64,000 nucleotides of DNA from G965267605 sp965267605 (lineage in GTDB: Bacteria; Bacteroidota; Bacteroidia; Flavobacteriales_E; Vicingaceae), in the NCBI GenBank assembly GCA_965267605.1, contig OZ254088.1, forward strand, positions 2,666,001 to 2,730,000, read 5' to 3'. Within the stretch, counting starts at the first letter, position 1. Every line of letters begins with the position of its first letter. This document shows positions 9,515 through 19,416 of this stretch, in pieces. Both the position numbers and the translations under genes were made by a program. Below the pieces are notes generated by a model. The model made no database searches, was not told the DNA's origin, and saw only the letters and a list, made by a program, of their open reading frames with translations.

Positions 9515-9530
9515 GATGTAAGTGTACTAC

Positions 9531-11915
9531 TTATCGGAGCAAAGTGAAAGAAATCACTTTGGATACACGGTCAGAATCCATCTCACCCTTGGCTGCGATC
9601 TTCGCAACGTACACATCCTGCTTGGCAGGTGCGCCTTTATACATTCCATCCCAACCCTTGTTGATGTCATCACTTTCAAACAGCAGCTCACCCCACCTGT
9701 CAAAGATCAACATAGAAAACTCCATCACCCCATATCCTTTGATGCGGAAGACATCATTGTCTCCATCACCATTGGGGGTAAATGCATTAGGTGCCCAGAT
9801 ACCAACCGGAGTTTCAACGATACCCTTGATGGTATCCTCACAACCGTAGGAATTAATGGCCAGCAGCTCAACGCAGTGCTCACCGGGTACCACGAAGTCG
9901 TGGGTAACATCTCTGCCATAAACCGATGCGCCCTGGTTAAAGTTCCATTCCCAATGAACGATGGGGAAATCCGAAATAGCCACACCGTGGAACTTCGCTT
10001 CAAGTCCTACCTGCCATTCATATTCATAGTTGGCAATAATGTGTGTAACATCTACAACTACTTCGCCTGAAGTCTTTAATCCGCAACCGTCTGTTACAGA
10101 AACGATATAGCGCGTTGTATACGTTGGCCTATCCACCAGCGTATCCATATTGCCGAAGTTGTACCAGCTGTAGAAGTAATTGCCATCTCCCCCGCTGGTG
10201 TTGGCCCATAGCTTAACAGGATCTCCTGAACATATCAGGGTATCCGGTCTAGGCGTAATCACTAATGGATCAAAGGCCGGCATGGTAATGGTGATCGTCT
10301 TCGATGCACTATCCCCACACTGATCGTATACTTTCACGGTGTACTGGTTTTGAGCCCCCACGGGCGTTACGTACACAGTATCGTTGTTTCCAAGTCCCTG
10401 ATCCCATTGATAAGTGTACACACCTCCCCCACCTGTTCCTTGCGCCCAGAGCATAAATTGACTGAGCAAACAACTGGAGGTTGTATCGTTGGAGCCCAGA
10501 ACCGTTATGGGTTGATAGTTGGGCACCACCACCTGAACACTATCCATCACATTGTAAATACCGCATGAATCGATAAAGGTGGCCGTGTACCAGGTTGTCT
10601 GATTAGGCTTCACCCATACGGTGTCCTGCTGGGAGTTGTTCCACCAGGTCATCGTATACGGTGGTCCATCTACTTTGAACCAGATGGGCACCGAATCGCC
10701 CGCACAGAGTACGGCCGTATCGTTGGGGAATATTGCCAGGGAATCAAAATCCTGTATATAGAATTTCACTTCTTGGGTATCCGCAACGCCACATATAATC
10801 TGAATGAACCTTAACGTAAAGGTCTCAAGACCATCAGGCACACCGTCATTCAATGCGCTGATGTTCAGGTAAAGTGTATCTGTTCCCGGAGGAAATACGA
10901 GGCTATCTGCCAGATTAGGGTAATCTGTTCCATTGGTAGCACTGCCACCGATCTGGAACTTAATGGTTGAGCCCTGACCTGCCGCATTCGAACGGATGAA
11001 CTGAAGTCTTGCGTTACCACAACCTTCGTACAGAATGGAATCTCCATTGGCAATGTCAACATTGGAAGACAACGCCACCTGGGGAGAAGAGAAACTATTG
11101 GCCTCAAGGAATACCCCTGAATCATAGCTACCATCAAATGCATCACCCACAGCCATTTTGATATGATAGGTCTGGCCACACTGAACCTTCGCCACGGCCT
11201 CAAGTGTTACGGTAAATGCGTCATACTCCACCGTTGCACCATTCGTGTTGTCAACATAAAAAGCGTTGTTCCCGAGTCCGCCACCCGGACATCCCGTTGG
11301 TGCGCAATTGATACCCGCAGTACCCACATTCACTGTATTGATGGTTACCGTAGTTGTATTCGGAAGTGTAGCCAGGTTCACGGAACCACCCGGAAATCCA
11401 GGAGGGCTTGAGAATGGTCCGGTAATTCCTGGTCCACTCAAAAAGAATCCGAAAGCATCGTTAAACGTACAGCACACAAACTCAGGATATTCTTCCGAAG
11501 CAAATACGTACTTGAACCGAATGGTATCCCCAACAGGAACAAAATCAAATTCAAGATAAGCCGCATCATAAATGGTCTGACCTGCAATGGCTTGCAAATC
11601 CGGATCGTTACCTCCTACCCCAGATCCTGGAAAGTTTCCTACCGCAGCCGGATTTGCATTCGGGCCTGGTGCAATATTCACGGCCCCCGATCCAATGATC
11701 ACACCGTTATTCAATCCTATGTTAGAAGCTGTTCCGTTGAAGGATCCTAATTGACTTGGATCTCCGGTAAAAGATATGTTTGAAGCGGTTACTCCATTGC
11801 CCAGCAAAATCCCTTGAACGGCTTGTGTAGCGGTAATACCCTGATTAACGGTCAATTGAGACCACCCCAACATTGGAGCCAATGCCAGCAACATTATCAG
11901 AGGTAACTTCTTCAC
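9531..11915 (-). CDS. Choice-of-anchor L domain protein with T9SS type B sorting domain
   Basis: This secreted protein of 794 residues starts at GTG 11915, giving the signal peptide VKKLPLIMLLALAPMLGWSQ; the longer frame opens with TTG and adds 35 residues of non-signal sequence. Next comes a choice-of-anchor L domain (about 25-280; NGVIIGSG, FKYVFASEEYPEF, NAFGFFLSGPG), a Calx-beta-like stretch (GVPDGLETFTLRF), several Ig-like repeats ending in a PKD-like segment (WEWNFNQG), and a C-terminal gliding-motility-associated domain (from about 710; NAFTPNGDGDNDVF, IFDRWGELLFES, GWDGMYKG). It should cross the outer membrane by the T9SS and attach to or leave the surface, probably acting in adhesion. 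Confidence 0.9.
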   Translation of the reverse strand: MKKLPLIMLLALAPMLGWSQLTVNQGITATQAVQGILLGNGVTASNISFTGDPSQLGSFNGTASNIGLNNGVIIGSGAVNIAPGPNANPAAVGNFPGSGVGGNDPDLQAIAGQTIYDAAYLEFDFVPVGDTIRFKYVFASEEYPEFVCCTFNDAFGFFLSGPGITGPFSSPPGFPGGSVNLATLPNTTTVTINTVNVGTAGINCAPTGCPGGGLGNNAFYVDNTNGATVEYDAFTVTLEAVAKVQCGQTYHIKMAVGDAFDGSYDSGVFLEANSFSSPQVALSSNVDIANGDSILYEGCGNARLQFIRSNAAGQGSTIKFQIGGSATNGTDYPNLADSLVFPPGTDTLYLNISALNDGVPDGLETFTLRFIQIICGVADTQEVKFYIQDFDSLAIFPNDTAVLCAGDSVPIWFKVDGPPYTMTWWNNSQQDTVWVKPNQTTWYTATFIDSCGIYNVMDSVQVVVPNYQPITVLGSNDTTSSCLLSQFMLWAQGTGGGGVYTYQWDQGLGNNDTVYVTPVGAQNQYTVKVYDQCGDSASKTITITMPAFDPLVITPRPDTLICSGDPVKLWANTSGGDGNYFYSWYNFGNMDTLVDRPTYTTRYIVSVTDGCGLKTSGEVVVDVTHIIANYEYEWQVGLEAKFHGVAISDFPIVHWEWNFNQGASVYGRDVTHDFVVPGEHCVELLAINSYGCEDTIKGIVETPVGIWAPNAFTPNGDGDNDVFRIKGYGVMEFSMLIFDRWGELLFESDDINKGWDGMYKGAPAKQDVYVAKIAAKGEMDSDRVSKVISFTLLR

Positions 11916-12116
11916 ACTTAGTGCGTTAGGCGAATATGTCAGAATTAAATACTGAAGAATTCGCGGTTGGTAAACAATTATTGAACATCTCCATCTCCCT
12001 CTCCAACAATTGTTTGCCAAAGATAAGACGATTTGCAGGCTTTTAAAGTTGCTTCGTATTACAATTTATTGTCAAAACTGGAAAGCTGCTGTTTCGCCCT
12101 GTTAGCCATAGTTTTA

Positions 12117-12124
12117 TACATTTG
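12117..12124 (+). promoter_or_regulatory. Candidate Bacteroidota -7 promoter element
   Basis: TACATTTG fits the phylum's -7 consensus TAnnTTTG. A TTTC at 12092-12095 lies 21 bases upstream, a plausible -33 element. The M20 peptidase start follows 22 bases downstream. This is pattern matching only. Confidence 0.4.
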
Positions 12125-12146
12125 TTTCCTTCTCAAATGGTAGATC

Positions 12147-13522
12147 ATGGCAAGTAAATATGCAGCGTACGTAGACAGCAATAAAGATCAGTACATCAAC
12201 GACCTGATCGAGGTGCTGAAAATCCCATCCATCAGTGCAGATTCTAACTACTCTGATGAAGTCATCAGAACAGCAGAAAAAATCAAGGCGGACTTCGAAG
12301 CGATCGGAGTAGACAAGGCAGAAATCTGTGAAACAGTTGGCTTTCGGTTGTATATGCAGAGAAGATGGTAGACCCTACCGCACCAACAGTGCTTGTCTAC
12401 GGACATTACGATGTTCAGCCACCTGATCCGCTTAACCTTTGGACAAGTCCACCGTTTGAACCAGTAATTAAAGACGGTAAGATTTACGCACGTGGTGCAG
12501 CCGATGACAAAGGACAGGTGTACATGCACCTGAAGGCACTTCAGGTAATGAACGAACACAATGATGCCCCATGTAACATGAAATTCATCATTGAAGGAGA
12601 AGAAGAAGTGGGTTCTCCAAGCCTTGAAAAGTGGATAACAGACAATAAGGAGAAGCTTACTGCGGACGTAATTCTGATATCCGATACAGCGATCATCAAT
12701 AATGATACGCCCAGTGTAACTGTTGGATTGCGGGGATTAAGCTATCTGGAAATTGAGGTGACTGGTCCGGACAAAGATCTTCATTCAGGGGTCTTTGGTG
12801 GAGCAGTTGGAAACCCGATCAACATCCTTTGCGAAATGATCGCTTCGCTGAAAGATGAGAACAACCACATTACAATTCCCGGTTTCTATGATGACGTTGT
12901 TGAGCTTTCAACTGACGAGCGGGAAGAAATGGCTAAGGAACCCTTCGATATCAACGACTACAAGAATTTCCTAAAGGTAGAAGATGTGCATGGTGAAGAA
13001 GGGTACTCAACAATTGAAAGAACTTCGATCCGCCCCACCCTTGACGTAAATGGTATTTGGGGTGGTTACACAGGGGAAGGTGCAAAAACAGTTCTGCCGT
13101 CCAAGGCATATGCGAAGATCTCGATGCGCCTTGTTCCAAATCAGGATAGCCACAAGATCACTGAAATGTTCCAAAACCATTTCCAGTCTATTGCTCCTCC
13201 GTCTGTGAAAGTAAGTGTTACACCCCATCATGGTGGAGAACCATACCTTACACCAACAGACTTCCCGGCATTTCAGGCAGCAAGCCTGGCGATGGAAGAA
13301 ACGTTTGGGAAGAAACCTATTCCATCCAGAGGTGGCGGAAGTATTCCAATCGTTGCCATGTTCGAGAAGGTTCTGGGTCTGAAATCTATTCTTATGGGCT
13401 TCTCATTGGACACAGATGACATACACTCGCCAGATGAACACTATGGTGTGTTCAATTACCTGAAAGGCATTGAGACCATTCCTTTATTCTATAAGCACTA
13501 TGCGGAACTTGCTAAGAATTAA
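12147..13522 (+). pseudogene. M20-family dipeptidase gene with a one-base frameshift
   Basis: Two frames together encode one M20 metallopeptidase. The first (12147-12371) runs to ICETVGF and then goes out of frame; the second, open from 12332 to 13522, continues as VVYAEKMVDPTAPTVLVYGH. Inserting one C in TTTCGG at 12342-12347 restores GFPVVYAEK, which matches the family pattern, and gives a normal 458-residue product. Metal-binding and catalytic features are intact: YGHYDVQP, GAADDKGQ, EGEEEVGS and the C-terminal H in DDIHSPDEHY. The family hydrolyses dipeptides and related amides in the cytoplasm. Either a recent inactivating deletion or a base-calling error in a CC pair; the lack of other damage favours the latter. 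Confidence 0.88.
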
Positions 13523-13997
13523 CCAGCTACTTGCGATCACACTGATTGCGGGCTTAGGACTACTTTCGGGAGGTTGCACTACATACCAGGATGTAGATTT
13601 TTTAGGTGTCACTGATTATGAGATTATCGATTATGATACCGAAGGAATTGAAGCCGAGTTCACCATGAAGATCAAGAATCCGAATCCTTACAACATCAAG
13701 ATCAAAGATTCAGATATCGATCTCTACATCAATGGCGACCGATTGGGAAAAGCCAAGCTGACCAACAATATCAAGCTCAAAAAGAAGACTACGAAAGAGT
13801 ATAAGGTGAGACTTAAGAGTAAATTCGATAAGGTAGGATCCAGCGTACTTACACTTGGCAAGTCCCTCTTCGGTGGAAGCGTCAAAGTTCGCGCGAAAGG
13901 CTGGGTAAAGGCATCTGCCTTTATGATCTCCCAAAAAGTGAAATTTGATGTCTCAGAAAATGTAAAGCCTGAAGGCTCCGGAATCTTTGGTAAGTAA
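13500..13997 (+). CDS. LEA type 2-like (WHy-domain) lipoprotein
   Basis: This 165-residue protein has a lipoprotein signal (lipobox LSGGC) and then a single domain with KIKNPNPYNIKIKDSDIDLYING, the Asn-Pro-x pattern characteristic of late-embryogenesis-abundant type 2 / WHy domains, followed by KVRLKSKFDK. Such domains form small beta sandwiches found in stress and envelope proteins; the specific role is unknown. ATG at 13500 is chosen because it opens directly into the signal peptide; it overlaps the end of the peptidase gene by 23 bases, and the next lipoprotein gene overlaps its 3' end, suggesting an operon. Confidence 0.75.
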   Translation: MRNLLRINQLLAITLIAGLGLLSGGCTTYQDVDFLGVTDYEIIDYDTEGIEAEFTMKIKNPNPYNIKIKDSDIDLYINGDRLGKAKLTNNIKLKKKTTKEYKVRLKSKFDKVGSSVLTLGKSLFGGSVKVRAKGWVKASAFMISQKVKFDVSENVKPEGSGIFGK

Positions 13998-14568
13998 GCA
14001 AACAAGTACCGCTATTGTATCGTGCATCACTGGTCTGGGTGCAGCTGCTTTGTTGATCGTAATGATGGCTTGCTCTTCTGGTAAGTCAGTAACCCAATAC
14101 TCCCCCTCATCTGAGTTTCTATGGTTGATTGACACCATGGACCTGAAGGGATATCATTCTGAAATGAAGGATGCTAGCAAGCTCCCAGCGACCGTAAACT
14201 TTGAACAACACGAACTTACCGGCACCAGAGAGATGGACGGCATGGGAGAGAACTCAAGAAAGGTCTTCAGAAAAGCGGTAACAGCTTGGTACTATGATTA
14301 CAAACTGAAGACAGACAAGTCCATGAAACCTGATGGTACTATCGAGGAATGGGTATTCAAAAGTAAAGGTGATGCATCTGCTGCACTTGAAGAGTTCAAG
14401 AAGATATATCCAATGCCTTACTTTAACACGAGCCCGCATTACATCCAGAAAGGAGATAGGGTGTTCATTTTCTCAACCCGTGCAATGGCGTTTAGCTACG
14501 ACCAGAAACCGCATTACGAACTGCTCAAAAACAAATTGGGAGATTGTGCCGCTCTTAGCAGACTGTAA
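13987..14568 (+). CDS. Lipoprotein of unknown function
   Basis: I do not recognise this 193-residue protein. It probably starts at TTG 13987, inside the end of the preceding gene, because that gives a complete lipoprotein signal peptide (hydrophobic stretch ALLIVMMAC, cysteine 29). The mature part is hydrophilic with several aromatic segments (VTAWYYDYKLKTDKSM; KIYPMPYFNTSPHYIQKG) and the end FSYDQKPHYELLKNKLGDC, but no catalytic motif. It follows the M20 and LEA-like genes as the last member of a short same-strand group, and the next gene converges after two bases. The start codon is the least certain part. Confidence 0.6.
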   Translation: MVSKQTSTAIVSCITGLGAAALLIVMMACSSGKSVTQYSPSSEFLWLIDTMDLKGYHSEMKDASKLPATVNFEQHELTGTREMDGMGENSRKVFRKAVTAWYYDYKLKTDKSMKPDGTIEEWVFKSKGDASAALEEFKKIYPMPYFNTSPHYIQKGDRVFIFSTRAMAFSYDQKPHYELLKNKLGDCAALSRL

Positions 14569-14570
14569 CG

Positions 14571-14936
14571 TTACTTCTTCGGATCTTCCAACGGAACTTC
14601 ATACTCAATCACCTCTAACCCCTTCAAGAGCTCGGGATTGGCAGGTGGGGTAATCAGCGTCACATCCTTTATCTCGTCCGGAACCAAAAGCGCCTTCTTC
14701 ACTTCTGTCTTCCATGGTGATCCCAGATGCGCAACCAACGTGTAATTACCACCTGGAACTTGTCGAAAATGACATTTGCCGTCCATGTTGGTGGGACCCG
14801 TCTGAACTATTTTATCGCCTTGCTTCAATGAAACAATGGTAAAAGGCACACCATCCTTAGAGGCTACGTCAACAACCGTTACCGCGAATGCATGCATCTT
14901 CTCCTGGCTATAACACCAGGTACCTGCGCAAAACAA
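14571..14936 (-). CDS. Small secreted carboxypeptidase-regulatory-like domain protein; start uncertain
   Basis: The protein has about 105-115 mature residues with a CarboxypepD_reg/CNA-B-like fold pattern: TVVDVASKDGVPFTIVSLKQ, TNMDGKCHFRQVPGGNYTLVAHLG. TTG at 14936 gives only a short signal peptide (MFCAGTWCYSQ). The frame extends upstream to a stop at 14976-14978 and encodes IRYFLVFILFCAGTWCYSQ, a better signal peptide, but contains no ATG, GTG or TTG; an ATC at 14958-14960 sits where the start would be expected. It follows or overlaps the stop of the upstream PKD cargo gene, so translational coupling could supply initiation. Function unknown. Confidence 0.7.
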   Translation of the reverse strand: MFCAGTWCYSQEKMHAFAVTVVDVASKDGVPFTIVSLKQGDKIVQTGPTNMDGKCHFRQVPGGNYTLVAHLGSPWKTEVKKALLVPDEIKDVTLITPPANPELLKGLEVIEYEVPLEDPKK

Positions 14937-14970
14937 TATGAAGACCAGAAAGTATCTGATGGTTACGCGA

Positions 14971-17148
14971 TTACTTCAACAATTGAACCCTTCCCGTGTA
15001 AACGTGGTTCTCCCCGTTTACATCCACAATGGTGGCGATGTAACTGAACACTGCCGTATTCATCACACCATTGCCTGTATTCATCATCGTGCCATTCCAT
15101 CCTACATCAGTTTGATTGGTTTGGAAAACCACATGTCCCCAGCGATCATATACGCGTAAGTCGTATTCAGCCGCAGCACTCACTTTAGGATGCCACACAT
15201 CATTTAACTGATCGCCCCCAGGGGTAAAAGTATTCGGTGCATAGAACAGGAACACGGGAGTGATCCTCACTTTGCCCCAAGCCGTATCTCTACAGCCAAA
15301 TTCGTTCACTACAGTATAGAATGGATAGTAATTACCAGTGTCTTTGTAGGTATGCGGGAATGTTCCGCATCCAGGATAAACAGTTCCATCACCTGCATGC
15401 ATTTCACAGCCCGTTTCTCCAGTAGCGGTTCCAAACAAATCTACGTATGGCTCAAATATCCAGACCTCTTCAGGAGAGGCGGTGATGTCCGCACTTGGTG
15501 TTGGGTGAACCGTTATTACCTGTGATTCACTTCCAGATAATGTTCTCTCACAACCTGTAATCGTTTTGATGGTAAGTGACACATCATACGTACCAGGTTC
15601 AGTGTAAGTGTAGGATGGGTTTTGTTGATTGGAAGAGCCTCCATCTCCAAACTGCCAATCATATAATATCTGCGTTGCAGCTGTACTGTTGCTGGTAAAT
15701 TGTACCGTTAACGGAGGACACCCAATTGTTGGTGGTGCAACAAAATCCAATACGGGCTCCGGCCACACCCGCACACTGTCCTCATGTACACGTTGACAAT
15801 TGTTCTCGAATATGGTGAGTTTCACTTTATGCCACCCAGGACTGCTATAAGATATCCCGGAAGGATTCTCCAGGTTCGAAGTAGCAGGTGCAGCCGCTGG
15901 TCCAAAGTCCCAAACAAACTGACAATTACCCGCATCATAAATTCCTCCTGCCTGGAAGCTGAAACTGTTACCATTCAGACACTGATCTGCCGGAGGGTCG
16001 AAATCCGCCTTCAACAATGGGTAAACTGAGAATGTGCTGTAAGCAGTATCTGCACATGGCCATCCCTTGTTCACGATCATCATGATTGTAAATACTCCTG
16101 TATCCGTATACGTCCATTGCGGAGCAAAAGCTGAGGAGGTGTCGTTAGGATCATTCGGGTCTCCGAAATCCCACCAGAAGTACTTACCGTTGTTGCTATT
16201 GTTCTGGAATTGAACAGTCAGTCCATCGCAAAATACAGTTTGATTTGCAATGGCTGAAACCACATTCATATTACAGTTCACTACGTTGAACTGAAAATCT
16301 CTTTTGTTCTCACCGATCATTACTCCGTTTCTCCACTCCTCCACGCAAACGCCTACAACAAATTGTCCAACCTTGGTTGGAACGCCCGTTAATAATCCTG
16401 TCTTAGGATGAATAGCCATGATAGGATTGGCATCCATCTGGTTGTTGTCTGAATAGCCCGGTCCCCAGGTAATGAAAGGCCACGGTCCTGCTACTGGTGG
16501 ATTTGGCTTAGGATTGCCACTACTAGCACCGTGGTATGGACGACAAAGCTTGTATGCCAGGGAATCTCCATCTGAGTCAATAGCAGAGTGATCAAAGTTG
16601 ATCTGCTCTCCTATACATAATGCAATCGGAGGGAACTGCTTAAAGTGCGGACTTGAATTGCACACAAAGTTATCCGGGATGTGTGCAGCATAAGTTGCCC
16701 CGAACGTTCCAGGGTTAACCAGATTAATGATAGTTGGGTTTCTGCAGCAACGCTGATAAACCAAATCCAATCCTCCCGGAGGAACCTGTAATACCTGTGT
16801 TGTTTTGTAGATCGCTTCTTCCACACACACCTGTGGTGGTGCCGCAAGGCATGGATTGTTCAGGATAACCGGAACGTTGGTTGATCCAGGGAACGAAATA
16901 TTGAACGTGTTTCGCAGTGTACCCTGACTATCATAAACGGAAATGTGAGCAGGGTTATCAAATGGGGTATTGTTACTGTTGCTTGGACCACAATCTCGAT
17001 ACACCTTCAGTGTGATTTCGAAGGTATAGCCACCTCCTTGCGCTGGACCCAGACAATCATAGAAAATTTCACCCCCAACAATGTGAGTTGCAAACGCTTG
17101 ATTTCCAAGCATTAACACGAAGAGAAGATATAGTAGCGCCCTTTTCAA
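14971..17148 (-). CDS. PKD-domain secreted protein with T9SS type B sorting domain
   Basis: This 725-residue protein starts at TTG 17148 (MKRALLYLLFVLMLGNQAFA, a clean signal peptide), then THIVGGEIFYDCLGPAQGGG, the N-terminal module common in large Bacteroidota surface proteins. PKD-like segments include WWDFGDPNDPNDTSS and YDWQFGDGGSSNQQNPSYTY (near 500). The C-terminal gliding-motility-associated domain starts about residue 640 (NTFTPGGDQLNDVWHP, VYDRWGHVVFQT, GWNGTMMNTG). It is a probable T9SS-exported adhesin or matrix protein. The small CarboxypepD_reg-like gene overlaps or adjoins its end. Confidence 0.9.
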   Translation of the reverse strand: MKRALLYLLFVLMLGNQAFATHIVGGEIFYDCLGPAQGGGYTFEITLKVYRDCGPSNSNNTPFDNPAHISVYDSQGTLRNTFNISFPGSTNVPVILNNPCLAAPPQVCVEEAIYKTTQVLQVPPGGLDLVYQRCCRNPTIINLVNPGTFGATYAAHIPDNFVCNSSPHFKQFPPIALCIGEQINFDHSAIDSDGDSLAYKLCRPYHGASSGNPKPNPPVAGPWPFITWGPGYSDNNQMDANPIMAIHPKTGLLTGVPTKVGQFVVGVCVEEWRNGVMIGENKRDFQFNVVNCNMNVVSAIANQTVFCDGLTVQFQNNSNNGKYFWWDFGDPNDPNDTSSAFAPQWTYTDTGVFTIMMIVNKGWPCADTAYSTFSVYPLLKADFDPPADQCLNGNSFSFQAGGIYDAGNCQFVWDFGPAAAPATSNLENPSGISYSSPGWHKVKLTIFENNCQRVHEDSVRVWPEPVLDFVAPPTIGCPPLTVQFTSNSTAATQILYDWQFGDGGSSNQQNPSYTYTEPGTYDVSLTIKTITGCERTLSGSESQVITVHPTPSADITASPEEVWIFEPYVDLFGTATGETGCEMHAGDGTVYPGCGTFPHTYKDTGNYYPFYTVVNEFGCRDTAWGKVRITPVFLFYAPNTFTPGGDQLNDVWHPKVSAAAEYDLRVYDRWGHVVFQTNQTDVGWNGTMMNTGNGVMNTAVFSYIATIVDVNGENHVYTGRVQLLK

Positions 17149-17352
17149 CTGTTTATCGGGTCATTTGTGCGATTCGTCTACAGTTTCACTACGAAAATCG
17201 TACCAAAAAGTTAGTTAGAAGTAAATTAATTGATATCGTTTTCGTTTCAATAATTAATCCATTAAAGGATACCTAAAGCGAATAACTGGTATGGAACGTT
17301 ATAACAACGCATTCACGCCAATTATTGTGGCTATTTTTAAGACGTAAAATCC

Positions 17353-19416
17353 ATGCGATTAGTAGCCTTAACAAGCATTTTTTTCATGTTGTCATCCTGT
17401 AGGCTGAGCAACAATCCAAAACAGGAAATGGAAGACCCTCGAACCGCCAATAATCTGATTAACGAAACCAGTCCTTACCTACTCCAGCACGCGTACAATC
17501 CTGTGCAATGGTTACCCTGGGGTGAGGATGCCCTGGAACGTGCGAAGAAGGAGAACAAGCTTATCATCATCAGCATAGGTTATTCCTCTTGTCATTGGTG
17601 CCATGTGATGGAACACGAGAGTTTTGAAAATGAGGAAGTGGCTGCGTTGATGAATGAACATTTCATCAGTATCAAAGTTGATCGGGAAGAGCGACCTGAC
17701 ATCGATCAGGTTTATATGACGGCCGTACAACTAATGACCGGTAGTGGTGGATGGCCATTGAATTGCATAACGCTTCCAGATGGCCGACCCGTTTATGGGG
17801 GCACTTACTTTCCAAAAGCGAGCTGGATCAACGTGCTCAACCAGCTCCAACAGGAGTTCAGAAACAATCCAAAGCGTATGGAAGAGTACGCTGCAAAATT
17901 GGCATCTGGCGTTCAACAAGTGGAGTTGATAGATCGTGTAGAACCCAAAGAGAAATTGAGTACTTCTGAATTTGAGGAGAAGATCAGAGAAATCACTGGT
18001 TCATTCGATCAAAAACGTGGCGGGTTTAACCGTGCCCCGAAATTCCCCATTCCTAATAACCTTGAGTTCTTCCTGCAGTACTATCAGCAAACAAGAGATT
18101 CTGCATTTCTCTCTCATGTAATCACCACATTGGATGAGATGGGAAACGGAGGTATCTATGATCAGGTAGGTGGAGGATTTGCGAGATACTCGGTTGATGC
18201 AGATTGGAAAATACCTCACTTCGAAAAAATGCTCTATGATAATGCCCAGCTGATCAGTGTGTACAGCCATGCCTATCAACTAACGGGTAATTCGCGCTAC
18301 AAGAAGATCGTGGAAGAGACCTTCGAGTTTCTGAACCGGGAAATGAAAGGCAAAGAGGAATTGTACTATTCTGCACTGGATGCAGATAGTGAAGGGGAAG
18401 AGGGAAAATTCTACGTGTGGAAAGAAGCAGAATTGAAAGAAGCGCTGGGTGCAAACTACGACAAAGCTGTATCACATTTCAACGTAGGTAGCGCAACGCT
18501 TTGGGAACATGGGAACCATCACCTACTGCGCAATCCGGATTCTCAGCTTACTGATGAAGAAGCGGATGAATTGAGGAATCTTCTTTTAAAGACAAGAGAG
18601 GGCCGGGTAAAGCCTGGGCTCGATGACAAAAGCCTGACTTCATGGAACGGTCTTATGATATCGGGGCTTGTGGATGCATACAAAGCTTTCGGTGATGAAA
18701 GGTATCTCCAGCAGGCTGAAACATCCATGAATGCTTTGCTCAAACATCAATTGAATGCAGGTCGATTGAACCATTCCTTCAAGAACAGTACATCTACCAT
18801 AAACGGATTCCTGGAAGATTATGCCTTTGTATCCACAGCGCTTATCGAATTGTACGAAGTTACCCTGGAGGTGAAGTATCTACATCGCGCCAAAGAAATT
18901 GCCGATCACGCCATTGAGAAATTTGCAGACAAGAATAGTGGTATGATGTTCTTTACCTCAGCGGATGACCCTGCGCTCATTGCAAGAAAGACCGAGGTAG
19001 GTGACAATGTGATACCCGCATCCAATTCTGCCATGGCTATTGCCATCGAAAAATTGGGCAGATATCTTGATGACACATCTTATGCATCCCTTTCCCAGAC
19101 AATGATTCAGAACATGGAGCCACACTTATTAAGATACCCTTCTGGATATACTAATTGGGCCCGACTCTGGATGATGCATCATTATCCCTATTATGAGGTC
19201 GCAGTTTGCGGAACTGAAGCGAAGGCGACCGTACAGAACATTGCAAAGCACTATTTGCCCAATGCAATGATTCTGGGCACGGTTTCTGAAGAGCATCTAC
19301 CGTTGCTTCGTAACAAGGTGGTGGCCGATCAGACAACAGTCTACGTTTGCGTGAACAAAAGCTGCAAAGCGCCAACCACTGATTACAGAGAAGCGCTGGA
19401 AGAGTTGTTGCCATGA
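17353..19416 (+). CDS. YyaL/SSP411-type thioredoxin and six-hairpin domain lipoprotein
   Basis: The protein has 687 residues. A lipoprotein-like signal (MLSSC) is followed by the highly conserved DUF255 thioredoxin-like domain: NETSPYLLQHAYNPVQW, SIGYSSCHWCHVMEHESF with the CxxC near residue 77, and GGWPLNCITLPDGRPVYGGT. The rest resembles an N-acylglucosamine-2-epimerase/cellulase-like six-hairpin barrel (PHFEKMLYDNAQL, YYSALDADSEGEEGKFYVW, NSAMA). The family (human SPATA20) is widespread, but its reaction is not established. An envelope location follows from the lipobox, which is weak. Its stop overlaps the next start (ATGA). Confidence 0.88.
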   Translation: MRLVALTSIFFMLSSCRLSNNPKQEMEDPRTANNLINETSPYLLQHAYNPVQWLPWGEDALERAKKENKLIIISIGYSSCHWCHVMEHESFENEEVAALMNEHFISIKVDREERPDIDQVYMTAVQLMTGSGGWPLNCITLPDGRPVYGGTYFPKASWINVLNQLQQEFRNNPKRMEEYAAKLASGVQQVELIDRVEPKEKLSTSEFEEKIREITGSFDQKRGGFNRAPKFPIPNNLEFFLQYYQQTRDSAFLSHVITTLDEMGNGGIYDQVGGGFARYSVDADWKIPHFEKMLYDNAQLISVYSHAYQLTGNSRYKKIVEETFEFLNREMKGKEELYYSALDADSEGEEGKFYVWKEAELKEALGANYDKAVSHFNVGSATLWEHGNHHLLRNPDSQLTDEEADELRNLLLKTREGRVKPGLDDKSLTSWNGLMISGLVDAYKAFGDERYLQQAETSMNALLKHQLNAGRLNHSFKNSTSTINGFLEDYAFVSTALIELYEVTLEVKYLHRAKEIADHAIEKFADKNSGMMFFTSADDPALIARKTEVGDNVIPASNSAMAIAIEKLGRYLDDTSYASLSQTMIQNMEPHLLRYPSGYTNWARLWMMHHYPYYEVAVCGTEAKATVQNIAKHYLPNAMILGTVSEEHLPLLRNKVVADQTTVYVCVNKSCKAPTTDYREALEELLP

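Noticed and set aside
12004..12013. Palindrome AACAATTGTT in front of the choice-of-anchor L gene
   Set aside because: A 10-base AT-rich palindrome is expected by chance; a nearby partial copy (AACAATTATTG) is not symmetric.
11916..12020. N-terminal extension of the choice-of-anchor L protein to a TTG at 12020
   Set aside because: The extra residues are Trp/Arg-rich and not signal-like; GTG 11915 begins a clean signal peptide.
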